64,000 nucleotides of DNA from Hellea sp. (GCA_013002305.1 JABDKG010000042.1:1-64000), one strand, 5' to 3'. Shown: positions 51,645 to 62,015, counted from the first letter of the stretch. Program-made: numbers and translations. Notes: a model not told the origin generated them from the letters alone.

Positions 51645-53156
51645 GTGGCTAAAAAAAGTAAATCCACAGATAAGGCGCAATTAACGCCGGAATCCCATTC
51701 TGCATTTTTGCCCGTTGATAGTTTTGATCTGGTCGTATTTGGCGGAACAGGCGATCTTGCCCGCCGGAAACTGATCCCGGCGCTCTATCACCGCTTTTGT
51801 GACGGACAGATTCCAAAAAACAGCCGGATTATCGGAACGTCTCGTTCTGACCGTTCTGACAAGGCCTATAAGGATGAGGTACATAAAGCCTATCATCAAT
51901 TTTCCAGCGGGGAAGATTATGATGATAAATGCTGGGACGATTTTGCCAGTCTTTTAAATTACGTTGCTCTGGACGTGTCGGATGAGAAGGCCGATTGGGA
52001 CGGTCTTGCCAAAGCGCTCTCCCAAGGCGGTGACCGGGTCCGCGTCTTCTATCTGGCCGTCCCGCCAAAACTCTTTGTTGATATTTGCAAAGGCCTGAAA
52101 ACAGCTGGTTTGGTTACGCCGAATGCCCGCGTCGTGCTCGAAAAACCACTCGGCACTGATTACGCCTCGGCGAAGGCTATTAACGAAGGTGTTCGGTTTG
52201 TCTTTGATGAGAATAAGATATACCGGATCGATCATTATCTTGGAAAAGAAACTGTCCAAAACCTGTTGGTTTTGCGGTTCGGTAATATTCTCCTCGAGCC
52301 GCTTTGGTCGAACCGCGCAATCGACCATATTGAAATTACAGTCGCCGAGTCGATCGGGGTCGGGGGTCGCGGATCTTATTATGACGGGGCTGGGGCGCTA
52401 CGTGATATGGTGCAAAACCACTTATTGCAGCTTTTATGTTTGACCGCCATGGAAGCACCGGCATCTCTGGATGCAGATGACGTACGCACAGAAAAGTTAA
52501 AGGTCCTACGGGCGCTGCGGCCTATCACCAAAGATAATGCACCGGATGATACAGTGCGCGGGCAATATGCCCGCGGCAAGGTCGATGATGAGGTTGTGGC
52601 GGACTATCTCACGGATGTCGGTGTCGATGATTCAAATACCGAGACTTTTGTGGCGATTAAAGCCCATATTGATAATTGGCGCTGGGCCGGCGTTCCGATT
52701 TATATCCGGACGGGTAAGCGTATGGCTGAGCGTCGCTCAGATATTGTCATACAGTTTAAAGACGTTCCCCATTCCGTGTTTGGAAACGCTAAGCTTAATG
52801 CCAATCGCATGGTAATCCGTCTTCAGCCGGATGAGGCGGTTCGGCTCTGGATGGAGATCAAAGAACCGGGCGCCGGCGGGATGAGATTAAAGTCACTGCC
52901 GCTAAATTTGACCTATGCCGATAATTTTACCGTTCGCTATCCGGATGCTTATGAGCGGCTACTCATGGATGTAGTACGCGGAAATTTAAGCCTGTTCATG
53001 CGCGGCGATGAGGTTGAAGCGGCCTGGAAATGGGTCGATCAAATACTCGGCGCGTGGCAGGATACAGAGCAACGACTCGAGCTTTATCAAGCCGGGCAGG
53101 ATGGCCCCGACAAAGCGCACGATATGTTGGCGCGGGACGATAATCAATGGGTTTAG
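51645..53156 (+). CDS. zwf: Glucose-6-phosphate 1-dehydrogenase
   Basis: 503 residues from GTG with GGGGAGAG upstream. The NADP-binding VVFGGTGDLARRKLIPALYHR is split across the first strand, and RIDHYLGKETVQN is the substrate-binding signature. It oxidises glucose-6-phosphate to 6-phosphogluconolactone, feeding the Entner-Doudoroff and pentose phosphate routes. It overlaps pgl by 10 bases. The N-terminal 22 residues are a charged extension of no known role. Confidence 0.97.
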   Translation: MAKKSKSTDKAQLTPESHSAFLPVDSFDLVVFGGTGDLARRKLIPALYHRFCDGQIPKNSRIIGTSRSDRSDKAYKDEVHKAYHQFSSGEDYDDKCWDDFASLLNYVALDVSDEKADWDGLAKALSQGGDRVRVFYLAVPPKLFVDICKGLKTAGLVTPNARVVLEKPLGTDYASAKAINEGVRFVFDENKIYRIDHYLGKETVQNLLVLRFGNILLEPLWSNRAIDHIEITVAESIGVGGRGSYYDGAGALRDMVQNHLLQLLCLTAMEAPASLDADDVRTEKLKVLRALRPITKDNAPDDTVRGQYARGKVDDEVVADYLTDVGVDDSNTETFVAIKAHIDNWRWAGVPIYIRTGKRMAERRSDIVIQFKDVPHSVFGNAKLNANRMVIRLQPDEAVRLWMEIKEPGAGGMRLKSLPLNLTYADNFTVRYPDAYERLLMDVVRGNLSLFMRGDEVEAAWKWVDQILGAWQDTEQRLELYQAGQDGPDKAHDMLARDDNQWV

Positions 53157-53830
53157 CTGCCGTGACGCCAACAGAGTACAACATCAGCGTTTTCGAAACT
53201 CACGAGGATTTGGTCTCCGCCAGTACGGACTGGATTGCCGGTCGGATCAAAGCTGCCATTTCCAAACGCGGCATGGCTAATTTGGCTCTGTCCGGCGGCT
53301 CCACACCAAAGCCGGTTTATGCGGCATTGTCGCGCTGTGATCTATTGTGGGAAAGCGTCTGGGCAACCTTGGTCGATGACCGACTAACGGATGATCCCAG
53401 CGGATCCAACGCTGTCATGGTCAACGAATTGCTCAAACAAAATAAAGCCCGTAAGATGATTTTTCGGGCGCTCAAACCCGAAGCAGGCGCACAGCCTCAG
53501 TTTGATGTTGCTATAGTCGGTATGGGAACAGATGGACATACGGCCAGCTGGTTTCCGGGCTCTCGCGATATACAGCGTGTCTTGGACCCGAAGAGCAATG
53601 ATGCGGTACAAGTGATCGACGCGGCTGGCTGTCCGGGCGCAGGGAATTACCCGAAGCGTATTACGCTATCTTTACCGGCACTGATGAATAGCCGGGATGT
53701 ATTGCTCTTGATTACGGGCGCGGAAAAACTGAAAGTCTTTGAACAATCGGCCCAAATGTCAGTCTACGATGCGCCCGTCAAAGCGCTGCGCGCCGCCGGG
53801 CCGCGATTAACTGTCATGTGGGCCCCTTAG
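53147..53830 (+). CDS. pgl: 6-phosphogluconolactonase
   Basis: 227 residues. Sugar-phosphate loop ALSGGSTPKPVYAAL, VDDRLTDDPSGSN and GMGTDGHTASWFPGS are the DevB/Pgl signatures. It hydrolyses 6-phosphogluconolactone. I use the ATG at 53147, overlapping zwf by 10 bases; a GTG at 53162 is the alternative. No clear ribosome site is visible, which fits translational coupling. edd follows after 9 bases. Confidence 0.93.
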   Translation: MGLAAVTPTEYNISVFETHEDLVSASTDWIAGRIKAAISKRGMANLALSGGSTPKPVYAALSRCDLLWESVWATLVDDRLTDDPSGSNAVMVNELLKQNKARKMIFRALKPEAGAQPQFDVAIVGMGTDGHTASWFPGSRDIQRVLDPKSNDAVQVIDAAGCPGAGNYPKRITLSLPALMNSRDVLLLITGAEKLKVFEQSAQMSVYDAPVKALRAAGPRLTVMWAP

Positions 53831-53839
53831 GAAGTAATT

Positions 53840-55675
53840 ATGAAAGCTGCGATTTCTAATGTTACAAACCGGATCATTAAGCGATCGGCTAGAAGCCGGG
53901 CCGCCTATATGGCCCATATTGCGGCTAGCTTCCGAGAAGGCCCGCGGCGAAAATTTCTGTCAGAGGGCAATCTTGCCCACGCTGCTGCTGCCTGTCCTTT
54001 GCATGATAAGACGGAAATATTTGGCGCGAGTTGGGCTAATCTCGGGATCGTAACCGCCTATAATGACATGCTTTCGGCCCATCAGCCGTTTAAAGAATTT
54101 CCGCATTTGATAAAACATGCCGCCCGGCGTAACGGCGCGACCGCGCAAGTCGCCGGCGGTACGCCCGCCATGTGCGACGGGGTTACACAGGGCAAAGACG
54201 GAATGGAGCTATCCTTGCTCTCCCGCGATACCATAGCCATGAGTACGGCGGTCGCTCTGTCTCATGATATGTTTGACGCCTCCATACTGCTCGGCGTCTG
54301 TGATAAAATCGTGCCCGGGCTTTTAATCGGGGCTTTGCGCTATGGTCATATACCCGCAATTTTTGCGCCGGCTGGCCCGATGCCTTCCGGAATTCCCAAT
54401 CCAGAAAAGGCTAAAGTTCGCCAACAATTTGCGCTTGGTGAAATTGGCCGCGATGAGTTGCTAAAAGCGGAAGCCGCCTCCTATCACGCGCCAGGAACTT
54501 GCACATTTTACGGCACCGCCAATTCCAATCAAATGTTGATGGAACTTATGGGGCTGCAGCTCCCGGGCGCGTCATTCATCCATCCTAATACGCCGCTTCG
54601 CGATGCTATGACCGCGCAGACAACACGCCGGGCTATCCAAATTACCCATCTCGGCGATCAATACACACCTGCCGGGAAAGTGATTGACGAAAAAGCAATC
54701 GTCAACGGACTGGTCGGGCTCATGGCGACCGGTGGATCTACCAATCTTGCGATCCATATGATTGCAATCGCCCGCGCCGCTGGGATCATTATTGACTGGG
54801 ATGATTTTTCTAATTTGTCAGAAGCTGTGCCTCTAATTTGCCGCGTATACCCCAACGGGCCAGCTGATGTGAATCATTTCCACGCGGCCGGCGGCATGCC
54901 TTATCTTGTTAGCCAGCTAATAGATGCCGGTCTTGTCCATACAGACGTGACGACGGTCGCTGGCGGAGAGGGCCTCGTCGAATATACGCGCGAACCGATC
55001 CGAAATGGTCACGCCGAAGCCGACTATGTTCTGTTTCGCAAAGGCCCAACCGAGAGCCTTGATAAAGACGTTCTAACCGATTTTGACGCGCCATTCCGAC
55101 CTGATGGCGGAATGCGCCTTCTGACCGGTAATATTGGCCGAAGCGTCATGAAAGTTTCTGCCGTTAAACGGGAAAATTGGCTGGTCGAAGCCCCGGCAGT
55201 GGTTGTCGATCACCAAGATGACCTGGTTGCACTTCACAAGGTCGGAGCGCTCGAAAGGGACTTCGTCGCCGTCGTAAGGTTTCAGGGACCCAGAGCCAAT
55301 GGCATGCCCGAGCTTCATAAACTTACGCCGATTTTAGGGGCTTTGCAGGATAAAGGATTTAAGGTCGCACTGGTCACCGATGGCCGCATGTCCGGCGCGT
55401 CGGGTAAAGTTCCAGCGGCCATCCATCTTGTTCCTGAGGCGGCAGACGGCGGAAATATCGCCAAGATCAAGGACGGGCAGATCATAAGATGTGATCCGCA
55501 ATCTGGCACCATCACGGTTCTGGATACAGACATGGAATCGCTTAAGGCCGCGCCTCAGCCCAAACGCGAACTCTCTGCGATTACAGGTATGGACATGTTT
55601 GCGCCAATGCGCGCCGGTTCGCGCAGCGCTGAACAGGGTGCATCATTTTTGGGCGAGCCTGACTGGATGACCTAA
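53840..55675 (+). CDS. edd: 6-phosphogluconate dehydratase
   Basis: 611 residues of the IlvD/Edd family. The conserved cluster cysteines appear in GGTPAMCDGVTQG, LLGVCDKIVPG and further in the C-terminal half, with GGSTNLAIHM and VTDGRMSGASGKVP. It dehydrates 6-phosphogluconate to KDPG with a [4Fe-4S] cluster. GGAAG 6 bases upstream supports the start. The aldolase gene eda is not adjacent and must lie elsewhere. Confidence 0.96.
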   Translation: MKAAISNVTNRIIKRSARSRAAYMAHIAASFREGPRRKFLSEGNLAHAAAACPLHDKTEIFGASWANLGIVTAYNDMLSAHQPFKEFPHLIKHAARRNGATAQVAGGTPAMCDGVTQGKDGMELSLLSRDTIAMSTAVALSHDMFDASILLGVCDKIVPGLLIGALRYGHIPAIFAPAGPMPSGIPNPEKAKVRQQFALGEIGRDELLKAEAASYHAPGTCTFYGTANSNQMLMELMGLQLPGASFIHPNTPLRDAMTAQTTRRAIQITHLGDQYTPAGKVIDEKAIVNGLVGLMATGGSTNLAIHMIAIARAAGIIIDWDDFSNLSEAVPLICRVYPNGPADVNHFHAAGGMPYLVSQLIDAGLVHTDVTTVAGGEGLVEYTREPIRNGHAEADYVLFRKGPTESLDKDVLTDFDAPFRPDGGMRLLTGNIGRSVMKVSAVKRENWLVEAPAVVVDHQDDLVALHKVGALERDFVAVVRFQGPRANGMPELHKLTPILGALQDKGFKVALVTDGRMSGASGKVPAAIHLVPEAADGGNIAKIKDGQIIRCDPQSGTITVLDTDMESLKAAPQPKRELSAITGMDMFAPMRAGSRSAEQGASFLGEPDWMT

Positions 55676-55704
55676 CGCCGGCGTTACTTTATTGGGGCCG
55701 GCGT
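55674..55704. terminator. Inverted repeats after edd
   Basis: ACGCCGGC (55675-55682) pairs with GCCGGCGT (55697-55704) across a 14-base loop, and AACGCCGGCGTT is itself a palindrome. No T-tract follows on the plus strand, so factor-independent termination is doubtful; it may stabilise the mRNA end. Confidence 0.3.
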
Positions 55705-55732
55705 CTAAATGATGTCATTATTGACTAATCAG

Positions 55733-57610
55733 CTAAGACCCATTGAACTGTAATTTCGCGAGCCTTGCATATAATCCGCCTTTTCGCATCAAAGCGGCGT
55801 GCGTTCCCTGTCCGACAATTTTTCCCTGATCCATAACAACGATCCGGTTGGCTTTTTTGACGGTGGCGAGTCGGTGCGCGATCACTAGGGTGGTCCGGTT
55901 TCTAGATAGTTCTTCAAATGCCTTTTGCACGGCAAGCTCACTTTCAGCGTCAAGCGCGCTGGTGGCCTCATCGAGCAAAAGGATAGGGGCGTCGCGCAGG
56001 ATGGCCCGCGCAATGGCAATACGCTGACGCTGACCGCCGGATAGGGTGGTCGCGCGCTCGCCGAGGTCGGTTTGATAGCCCATCGGTAGATTTTCAATAA
56101 ACTCATGGGCGAAAGCGGCTTTGGCGGCAGCAATCACTTCTGCATCGCTTGCGCCCTCGCGGCCATAGCGAATATTGTCCATCGCCGAGCCTGAAAAGAG
56201 CGGAGTATTTTGCTGAACAATTGCAAACTGGCTGCGTAAGACTTCTGGATCCATTGCCTTGATCGAAACGCCGCCCAGACGAATGTCGCCGGATTGGATA
56301 TCATAAAACCGCAGCATGAGCTGATAAAGCGTCGATTTCCCAGCGCCGGAGGGGCCGACAAACGCAACGGTTTCGCCAGGTTTAACCTCAAATGTCAAAC
56401 TATCCAGAACCTTATCTTCCGGGCGGGACGGGTAAATAAAACTCACCTTTTCAAAGGCGATATCCATAGGTTCAGTTGGATGAACAGGGCTTTCAGGCGC
56501 GGAGATCACGGGCTCGGCCTGTAATATTTCAACAAGGCGTTCGGATGCCCCGGCGGCGCGGAGCAGGTTGGTCCAGGTTTCAGTCAGAAAAGAGAAATTC
56601 GATAATGCGAAAAATGCGTAGAGTGCAAACTCAAGAATATCGCCGCCAGTCATTCGGTCCGCAATGACTTCATTGGCCCCGTACCATAATATGCTGATAA
56701 TCCCGCCCAGCGCGAACGCAAAGATAAGCGCCGTCAAAATAGTTCGAATGAGAATTCGTTTTTTCTGAACATCATAAGTTGCATTGACCACGCGCGTGAA
56801 TGCGGCGTCTTCAAAACTTTCTCTCGTAAAGGCCTGCACCGTCTGGATTGCCGAAAGACTTTCCCCGGCGCGGGCTGATGCGTCGGCGAGGCGGTCCTGA
56901 CCGTCGCGTGACAGGTTTTGGATCATCTTGCCCATGATGATAACCGGCACGAGAATAAGCGGGCCGAGCGCGACGACCATTAGCGCCATTTTCCAATTGC
57001 TGAAAAACATCATGAAAATAGCCCCGATTGCGACGGCCAGGGCGCGAATTCCAAATGAAATAGAGCCGGTGACTACAGTTTCAATCAGTGTTGTATCGGT
57101 TGTGAGCCGGGACAAAACTTCGCCGGTTTTCACTTTTTCAAAATAGGCCGGGCTGAGGGTCAACAAATGGGAGTACACCGCATTGCGGATATCGGCGATG
57201 ACGCGCTGCCCCAGCGTATTGATCAAGTAGGCACGAATAGGCCCGACGATGGCATAGATCAGGACAAATAGAAAAGCGAACTTGAAATAGGGCGATAGAT
57301 CGGCTGCTCCGCTGACATTTATGCGCTGGCACATTTTGATATTCTGCGCGTCGGCACCGCCAAATCCGCAGTCCACTATGATCCGTCCCAGGGTCGGAAT
57401 GGTCAGAGTGGCAATCGCCGAGAGCGCTAGGAAAATTAAAAACAGGGTCAGCCACAATGGGTAACGGCTGATAAAGGGCCAGATATAACGTAGGGGCTTG
57501 ACCGAACGCGATTTTGAGCGGTGCCCCGCGTCCTGGTCGATCATGGCAGCATGGGCTGCGCCGCTGCTACGATGGGCGGGTCGCTGGCCTGTTTTGGTCG
57601 GTTCTGACAT
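55733..57610 (-). CDS. ABC exporter, fused membrane and ATPase domains (MsbA-like)
   Basis: 625 residues: a soluble N-terminus (about 1-45), six transmembrane helices (about 50-350) and an ATPase with Walker A GPSGAGKSTLYQL, signature LSGGQRQRIAIARA and Walker B ILLLDEATSALD. It is a homodimer-type lipid or drug exporter in the inner membrane, closest in form to MsbA/BmrA proteins. The substrate is unknown. The gene is alone with the VTT-domain gene upstream on the same strand (18-base gap). Confidence 0.92.
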   Translation of the reverse strand: MSEPTKTGQRPAHRSSGAAHAAMIDQDAGHRSKSRSVKPLRYIWPFISRYPLWLTLFLIFLALSAIATLTIPTLGRIIVDCGFGGADAQNIKMCQRINVSGAADLSPYFKFAFLFVLIYAIVGPIRAYLINTLGQRVIADIRNAVYSHLLTLSPAYFEKVKTGEVLSRLTTDTTLIETVVTGSISFGIRALAVAIGAIFMMFFSNWKMALMVVALGPLILVPVIIMGKMIQNLSRDGQDRLADASARAGESLSAIQTVQAFTRESFEDAAFTRVVNATYDVQKKRILIRTILTALIFAFALGGIISILWYGANEVIADRMTGGDILEFALYAFFALSNFSFLTETWTNLLRAAGASERLVEILQAEPVISAPESPVHPTEPMDIAFEKVSFIYPSRPEDKVLDSLTFEVKPGETVAFVGPSGAGKSTLYQLMLRFYDIQSGDIRLGGVSIKAMDPEVLRSQFAIVQQNTPLFSGSAMDNIRYGREGASDAEVIAAAKAAFAHEFIENLPMGYQTDLGERATTLSGGQRQRIAIARAILRDAPILLLDEATSALDAESELAVQKAFEELSRNRTTLVIAHRLATVKKANRIVVMDQGKIVGQGTHAALMRKGGLYARLAKLQFNGS

Positions 57611-57628
57611 GGGGCTCTGATTAGGTTT

Positions 57629-58210
57629 TTATCGCAGAAAGTAAAGTGCCAAAAACCCGGCCAGAGTGACCGTAATGATAAGCGTCGTCATAAGACCGGT
57701 TCTTTCGCGTAAGAGCGCATTTATTTTGGGTCCTGCAAAGTAAATAAGGACGGCAAACATGAAGAACCGGAGGGTTCGGCAAACAGCCGAGATCAGGAAA
57801 AACCAAGCAAAGCTATATTTGACGACCCCGGCAGCAATCGCGATAATTTTGTACGGAATGGGCGTCAATGCGCCCATCGCAATCACCCAATCCCCATTTT
57901 TCGAGACGTCAGATTTGAAAGTCTCGAACTGCATTTCCAGCCCGTACGAGTTGATAATCCAAGCGCCCACCGAGTCCGCTAAAACGGCGCCGATGAAATA
58001 ACCCAGACAGCCACCGGCGACCGAGGCCGCACTGGCGACAATCGCGGCTTGCCAGAGCCGCTTGCGACTTGCGAGCATAACGGGGACCGAAAATGCATCA
58101 ACGGGAACAGGTAAAAAGGCGCTTTCAAGAAACGAAACGATTCCCAAAACCCAAAGGGCGTAGATGCTACCGGCTGCGTTTATGACCTTTTCGAGCTGTT
58201 TTTTGAACAT
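57629..58210 (-). CDS. VTT-domain (DedA/YqaA-type) membrane protein
   Basis: 193 residues with five or six hydrophobic segments. The motif G-x-x-x-x-F-L-E-S-A-F-L-P-V-P near the start (SFLESAFLPVPVDAF), GYFIGAVLADSVG and ALTPIPYKIIAIAAG are typical of the YqaA branch of the VTT/SNARE-associated Golgi family. VTT proteins are linked to lipid scrambling and envelope stability. It is co-oriented with the ABC exporter, and both may handle lipids; that is inference. It is divergent from the TonB receptor gene. Confidence 0.85.
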   Translation of the reverse strand: MFKKQLEKVINAAGSIYALWVLGIVSFLESAFLPVPVDAFSVPVMLASRKRLWQAAIVASAASVAGGCLGYFIGAVLADSVGAWIINSYGLEMQFETFKSDVSKNGDWVIAMGALTPIPYKIIAIAAGVVKYSFAWFFLISAVCRTLRFFMFAVLIYFAGPKINALLRERTGLMTTLIITVTLAGFLALYFLR

Positions 58211-58418
58211 GGCGCCTTGTGACTCTGGCGCAGTTAGCCGTCAATCACTAATCAAAATAGGTTGAAAACTCGTCATTTCGTGGCCTTTTGGACACACGGC
58301 ATGCATTAAATTGCATAATGATCCAAATAGCTATGGCGTAGCCTGTGAATTTTTATTAGCTTTACGACAATAATACTAAAAAATAATTTTCGGGGAATAC
58401 CAAACAAAAGGGGAAACT

Positions 58419-60905
58419 ATGTCCAAATTCCGCAACTACCTACTGGCAACCACGATTTTCGCGCTTGGCGCGTCTGAAATGGCATTGGCGCAAGAAGACG
58501 AGATTATCATTACAGCGACCAAGCGTGCCGAGAGCATTCAGGATGTTCCAATCGCGGTTACGGCGATTCAGCCTGAGCAGCTCGCAGAGCAAGGCGTTGT
58601 TAACATACAAAACCTTAGCAGTGTGGCGCCAAGTTTCGCCGCCTCAAACGCGCAAATCGCGTCGGGCTCTGTTGTTTTAAGAATTCGGGGCGTTGGGACG
58701 ACCTCAAACAATATTGGTTTTGAATCCGCGGTTGGTATTTTTGTCGACGGTGCTTATCAATCTAGGCCCGGCGTCGCTTTAAGTGAATTTGTGGATGTCG
58801 AACGGGTTGAAGTTCTGCGCGGCCCTCAAGGCACTCTGTTTGGACGCAATACATCAGCCGGCGCTCTGAATATTACAAACGTAAGACCGGACCTTGATGA
58901 ATCCGGCGGCTTCGTCAACGCGACCTACGGCAATTACGAACATATGAGCCTGCAAGGCGCGGTGAATATTCCGCTGGTCGAAGGCAAAGTTGCGGCGCGC
59001 TTAACCGGCGCAATCCGTGACCGCGAAGGCTATGTCAAAATTTATGACCGAAACGGCCAGAAGCTTGGAACATCTAATGGTGTTGAGCAGCACTTATTGC
59101 GGGGCCAAATCGGTTTTGAAACCAATGGCGGTGTGACGGGGCGAGTCATTGCCGATTACGCTAAGAGCAATTCGGTTTGTTGTTCCGCTGTTGAGCTGTT
59201 GCAAGCGACAATCGAAACCGACCTGTCCTTTAGAAATGTCGGGCTTGGCCATCGCGGCGGCATGGCAGGACCGGATGTTGCAATTTCTCCAACGGATACG
59301 GCTGCGATGCAGCGGGCGATGGACAACAAAATAGCAACGTCTAACCAAGTTCCTGACCCCAGCAACAAACAGTTCGGAATTACGGCTGAAATCGAAGTGC
59401 CGGTCTCGGATAATGCCGATTTAGTTTATATCGGATCCTACCGGGATTACGAGGCTGCCGAGATATATGACTCCGCTTTTTCTGGCTTAGATGTGTTTAA
59501 TGTTGCCCGAAACCCGCAACCTGGCGGCGGTACCTTCATTGATACTATGACACACGAATTGCGTCTGCAGGGTGATGCCATGGATGGTGCCCTTAGCTGG
59601 TTAGTCGGTGCATATTACTCGGATGAAGATATCAACCAAACGGTTTATTTTGAGCTCGGCGAAGATTATGGCGAGTTGGTCGGCGCGCTGTTTTTTAACG
59701 CGACAGGCGGGACATTAGGCCCTAATCCGCTATCCGTATTTGCCGGTGGATTGGATCCGGCCGGAACCAATGCGACCAACGCATATACGCAAGACAGTAA
59801 AAGCTTTTCGGTTTTCACCCATAATGTATTTGATGTCACAGATGACTTTAGTCTGACCTTAGGCTTGCGTTATTCGGATGAAAGCAAGGATGGTTCGTTC
59901 TCTCAACCATCTGTGAACAACCCTCTTTGTAATGCGATCATTGGCGCAATTACTGGCGGCGGTGTTCCCGGGCCATTTATCAACAATGTATTCGGAACCG
60001 GGTGTTTTGCCTTTACGGCTCCTGCGGATCATCCAGCAGCGGGAGCTTTACCTCTACCCCGCACATTTGCTGATACATTTGAGGATGATGAACTGATTTA
60101 CACTGGTAAAGCCTCATACGAGTTTAGTCCGGATGCGACAGCTTACGTCAGCTATACTCACGGCTATAAATCGGGCGGGTTTAACCTGGACTCGACGGCT
60201 GCAATTGGCGGATCGGATCCGAGGTTCTTATCTGAAGAAGTCGATGCGATGGAAGCCGGCCTCAAGGCCAAGCTCGCTGATGGCCGTATGAGCCTGAATA
60301 TAGCGGTGTTTAAGGAAGATTTCGAAAACTTCCAGGTTTTGGAGTTTACCGGAGCGCAATTTGTGACCTTTAACGTGCCCAAAGCCGAAACAAAAGGTAT
60401 TGAGGTCGAGCTGCAAGGAAAAGTGACGGATAACCTTTCGATTAATGGGGGTCTGACTCTACTGGATGCCAACTATCCGGATGATTGCGCCGGCAACCAA
60501 ACTGCCATCAACGTCACGGCGCTTTGCGGCAATACCCTGACCAATGCCCCTAAAACAGTGGGGATATTCGGAGCAAAATATGAGGGTTATATAAATAATG
60601 ATTTGACCTTCTTCCTGAGCGGCCAGGCCCGCCATGAAAGTGATCGCCGGACGTCTACTCAGGCTGTGATCCTGGCATCAGGCGCTCCCAATCCATTTGA
60701 TATCCAGGAAAGCAATACGAAAGTTAATTTACGGGCCGGTATCGGTAATGAAGATCAGGACTGGTCGCTCGAAGCCTGGGCAACCAATTTGTTTGATGAG
60801 CAAACGCGCGGCGTGACCATTAACACGGTTCTGCGCGGGACATCCCGCTCGGCATTTTTGCAAGATCCGAGGATGTACGGCATTACCGCTCGTAAAAACT
60901 TCTAA
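58419..60905 (+). CDS. TonB-dependent outer membrane receptor
   Basis: 828 residues with a signal peptide cut near LAQ (about residue 25). The TonB box EIIITATKR and a plug domain (about 35-150, SAVGIFVDGAY, RVEVLRGPQGTLFGRNTSAGALNI) lead to a 22-strand barrel ending at an aromatic C-terminus (YGITARKNF). It imports a ligand across the outer membrane with TonB energy. Ligand is unknown: no sugar, siderophore or vitamin genes are beside it. AAAGGGG upstream supports the start. A terminator follows. Confidence 0.93.
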   Translation: MSKFRNYLLATTIFALGASEMALAQEDEIIITATKRAESIQDVPIAVTAIQPEQLAEQGVVNIQNLSSVAPSFAASNAQIASGSVVLRIRGVGTTSNNIGFESAVGIFVDGAYQSRPGVALSEFVDVERVEVLRGPQGTLFGRNTSAGALNITNVRPDLDESGGFVNATYGNYEHMSLQGAVNIPLVEGKVAARLTGAIRDREGYVKIYDRNGQKLGTSNGVEQHLLRGQIGFETNGGVTGRVIADYAKSNSVCCSAVELLQATIETDLSFRNVGLGHRGGMAGPDVAISPTDTAAMQRAMDNKIATSNQVPDPSNKQFGITAEIEVPVSDNADLVYIGSYRDYEAAEIYDSAFSGLDVFNVARNPQPGGGTFIDTMTHELRLQGDAMDGALSWLVGAYYSDEDINQTVYFELGEDYGELVGALFFNATGGTLGPNPLSVFAGGLDPAGTNATNAYTQDSKSFSVFTHNVFDVTDDFSLTLGLRYSDESKDGSFSQPSVNNPLCNAIIGAITGGGVPGPFINNVFGTGCFAFTAPADHPAAGALPLPRTFADTFEDDELIYTGKASYEFSPDATAYVSYTHGYKSGGFNLDSTAAIGGSDPRFLSEEVDAMEAGLKAKLADGRMSLNIAVFKEDFENFQVLEFTGAQFVTFNVPKAETKGIEVELQGKVTDNLSINGGLTLLDANYPDDCAGNQTAINVTALCGNTLTNAPKTVGIFGAKYEGYINNDLTFFLSGQARHESDRRTSTQAVILASGAPNPFDIQESNTKVNLRAGIGNEDQDWSLEAWATNLFDEQTRGVTINTVLRGTSRSAFLQDPRMYGITARKNF

Positions 60906-60927
60906 ATCATCGACATCAATTTAAGTC

Positions 60928-60954
60928 AATCCCCGCCTTGTGCGGGGATTTTTT
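60928..60954 (+). terminator. Rho-independent terminator of the TonB receptor gene
   Basis: AATCCCCGC-CTTGT-GCGGGGATT is a perfect 9-bp stem followed by TTTT (60951-60954). It lies 23 bases after the receptor stop. Confidence 0.8.
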
Positions 60955-61405
60955 ATGCCGGTTTTTTGTGCATTAGCGCGGCGCGCTCGCAAATGGCCAC
61001 AAGGTCACCATTTTGATTAAAACCGCGGTGGATAAAAGTGACAATGCCTTGCGATGGTCGAGACTTACTTTCCCGGACGGCTTTCACTTCTGTTTCAACA
61101 CGGAGAGTATCGCCATGAAATAATGGATGCGGAAATTTGGTTTCGCTCATACCCAAATTCCCAACCGTTGTTCCGATGGTTGTATCATTGACGGAAATCC
61201 CAATCATCAAACCCAGTGTGAACAGGCTATTGACCAAGGGCTTGCCCCACTCGGTTTTAGAGGCGAAGTCAAAGTCAATATGCAGCGGCTGCGGGTTTAG
61301 CGTCATGTTGGAAAAGAGCATATTATCGCTCTCGGTAATCGTCCGTCTGAGCTCATGTTTGAAAACATGCCCGACTTCAAATTCGTCAAAATATAGTCCT
61401 GCCAC
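60953..61405 (-). CDS. MaoC-like (hot-dog) hydratase
   Basis: 150 residues from a GTG start (complement of 61403-61405) with GGAGAG about 5 bases upstream. The single hot-dog domain has the Asp/His region ITESDNMLFSNMTLNPQPLHID typical of MaoC and (R)-specific enoyl-CoA hydratases, and SLFTLGLMIGISV. It hydrates a CoA ester, perhaps in fatty-acid or mesaconyl-type metabolism. Its partner genes are not in the window. Its stop lies within the T-tract of the receptor terminator. Confidence 0.85.
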   Translation of the reverse strand: MAGLYFDEFEVGHVFKHELRRTITESDNMLFSNMTLNPQPLHIDFDFASKTEWGKPLVNSLFTLGLMIGISVNDTTIGTTVGNLGMSETKFPHPLFHGDTLRVETEVKAVRESKSRPSQGIVTFIHRGFNQNGDLVAICERAALMHKKPA

Positions 61406-61438
61406 AACGTCTCTCCTTAATTGGGAGATATGCCAGAA

Positions 61439-61927
61439 TTAAATTTTTACGCAAGCCGTTCCGGATTGAATGTCCTTGGCCTGATCGTGCCGAACAAATT
61501 CAAATGTCGGATTTTCATCGCTATCATAGCGAATACTGACAAGAACAGATTCTTCTATTGGTCCGCCTGCCGTTTCGAAAGTCGAACGCTCACTTTGATA
61601 GATTATGTTCCGAGCGCCTTGCTGCGTATGTGAACAGGCAAGCGCAGGGCCTGGAAGGCGGGCGTTTTGCCCAAAATTAACATCGCCAATCCGGCCTGCC
61701 GCGAAAATAGAGGTTTGGGCTTCGCCGTCATAATCCTGGCTTGTGATGGTGAAAGGCACATTACTATTGACGAAAAACCGCTGAACGCCCGGAGGAGATT
61801 CAATTGTTGCCGTAATCACATTGCCCTTGGGCTTATATTCCATTTCACTGATTATTTTGGCGGCCGCAGGGAGGCTGGCGAGTTCAAACAGTGCAATGCC
61901 GAGAATAATATAGCGCTTCTTAACCAT
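61439..61927 (-). CDS. Secreted protein of unknown family
   Basis: 162 residues with a signal peptide (cut near PAAAK, about residue 23). The mature part is beta-rich with two distant cysteines (ALACSHTQ and GTACVKI) that could form a disulfide. I recognise no domain. It is 33 bases upstream of the MaoC gene on the same strand. Start ATG lacks a strong ribosome site. Confidence 0.7.
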   Translation of the reverse strand: MVKKRYIILGIALFELASLPAAAKIISEMEYKPKGNVITATIESPPGVQRFFVNSNVPFTITSQDYDGEAQTSIFAAGRIGDVNFGQNARLPGPALACSHTQQGARNIIYQSERSTFETAGGPIEESVLVSIRYDSDENPTFEFVRHDQAKDIQSGTACVKI

Positions 61928-62015
61928 GTGCTGTGCCCTTTTTGTACAGTTGGACAGAGCGTTTCAAGAATAGTGCCACTGGCATTTTGCAAAATTTACT
62001 TATATAGGGCGCGCT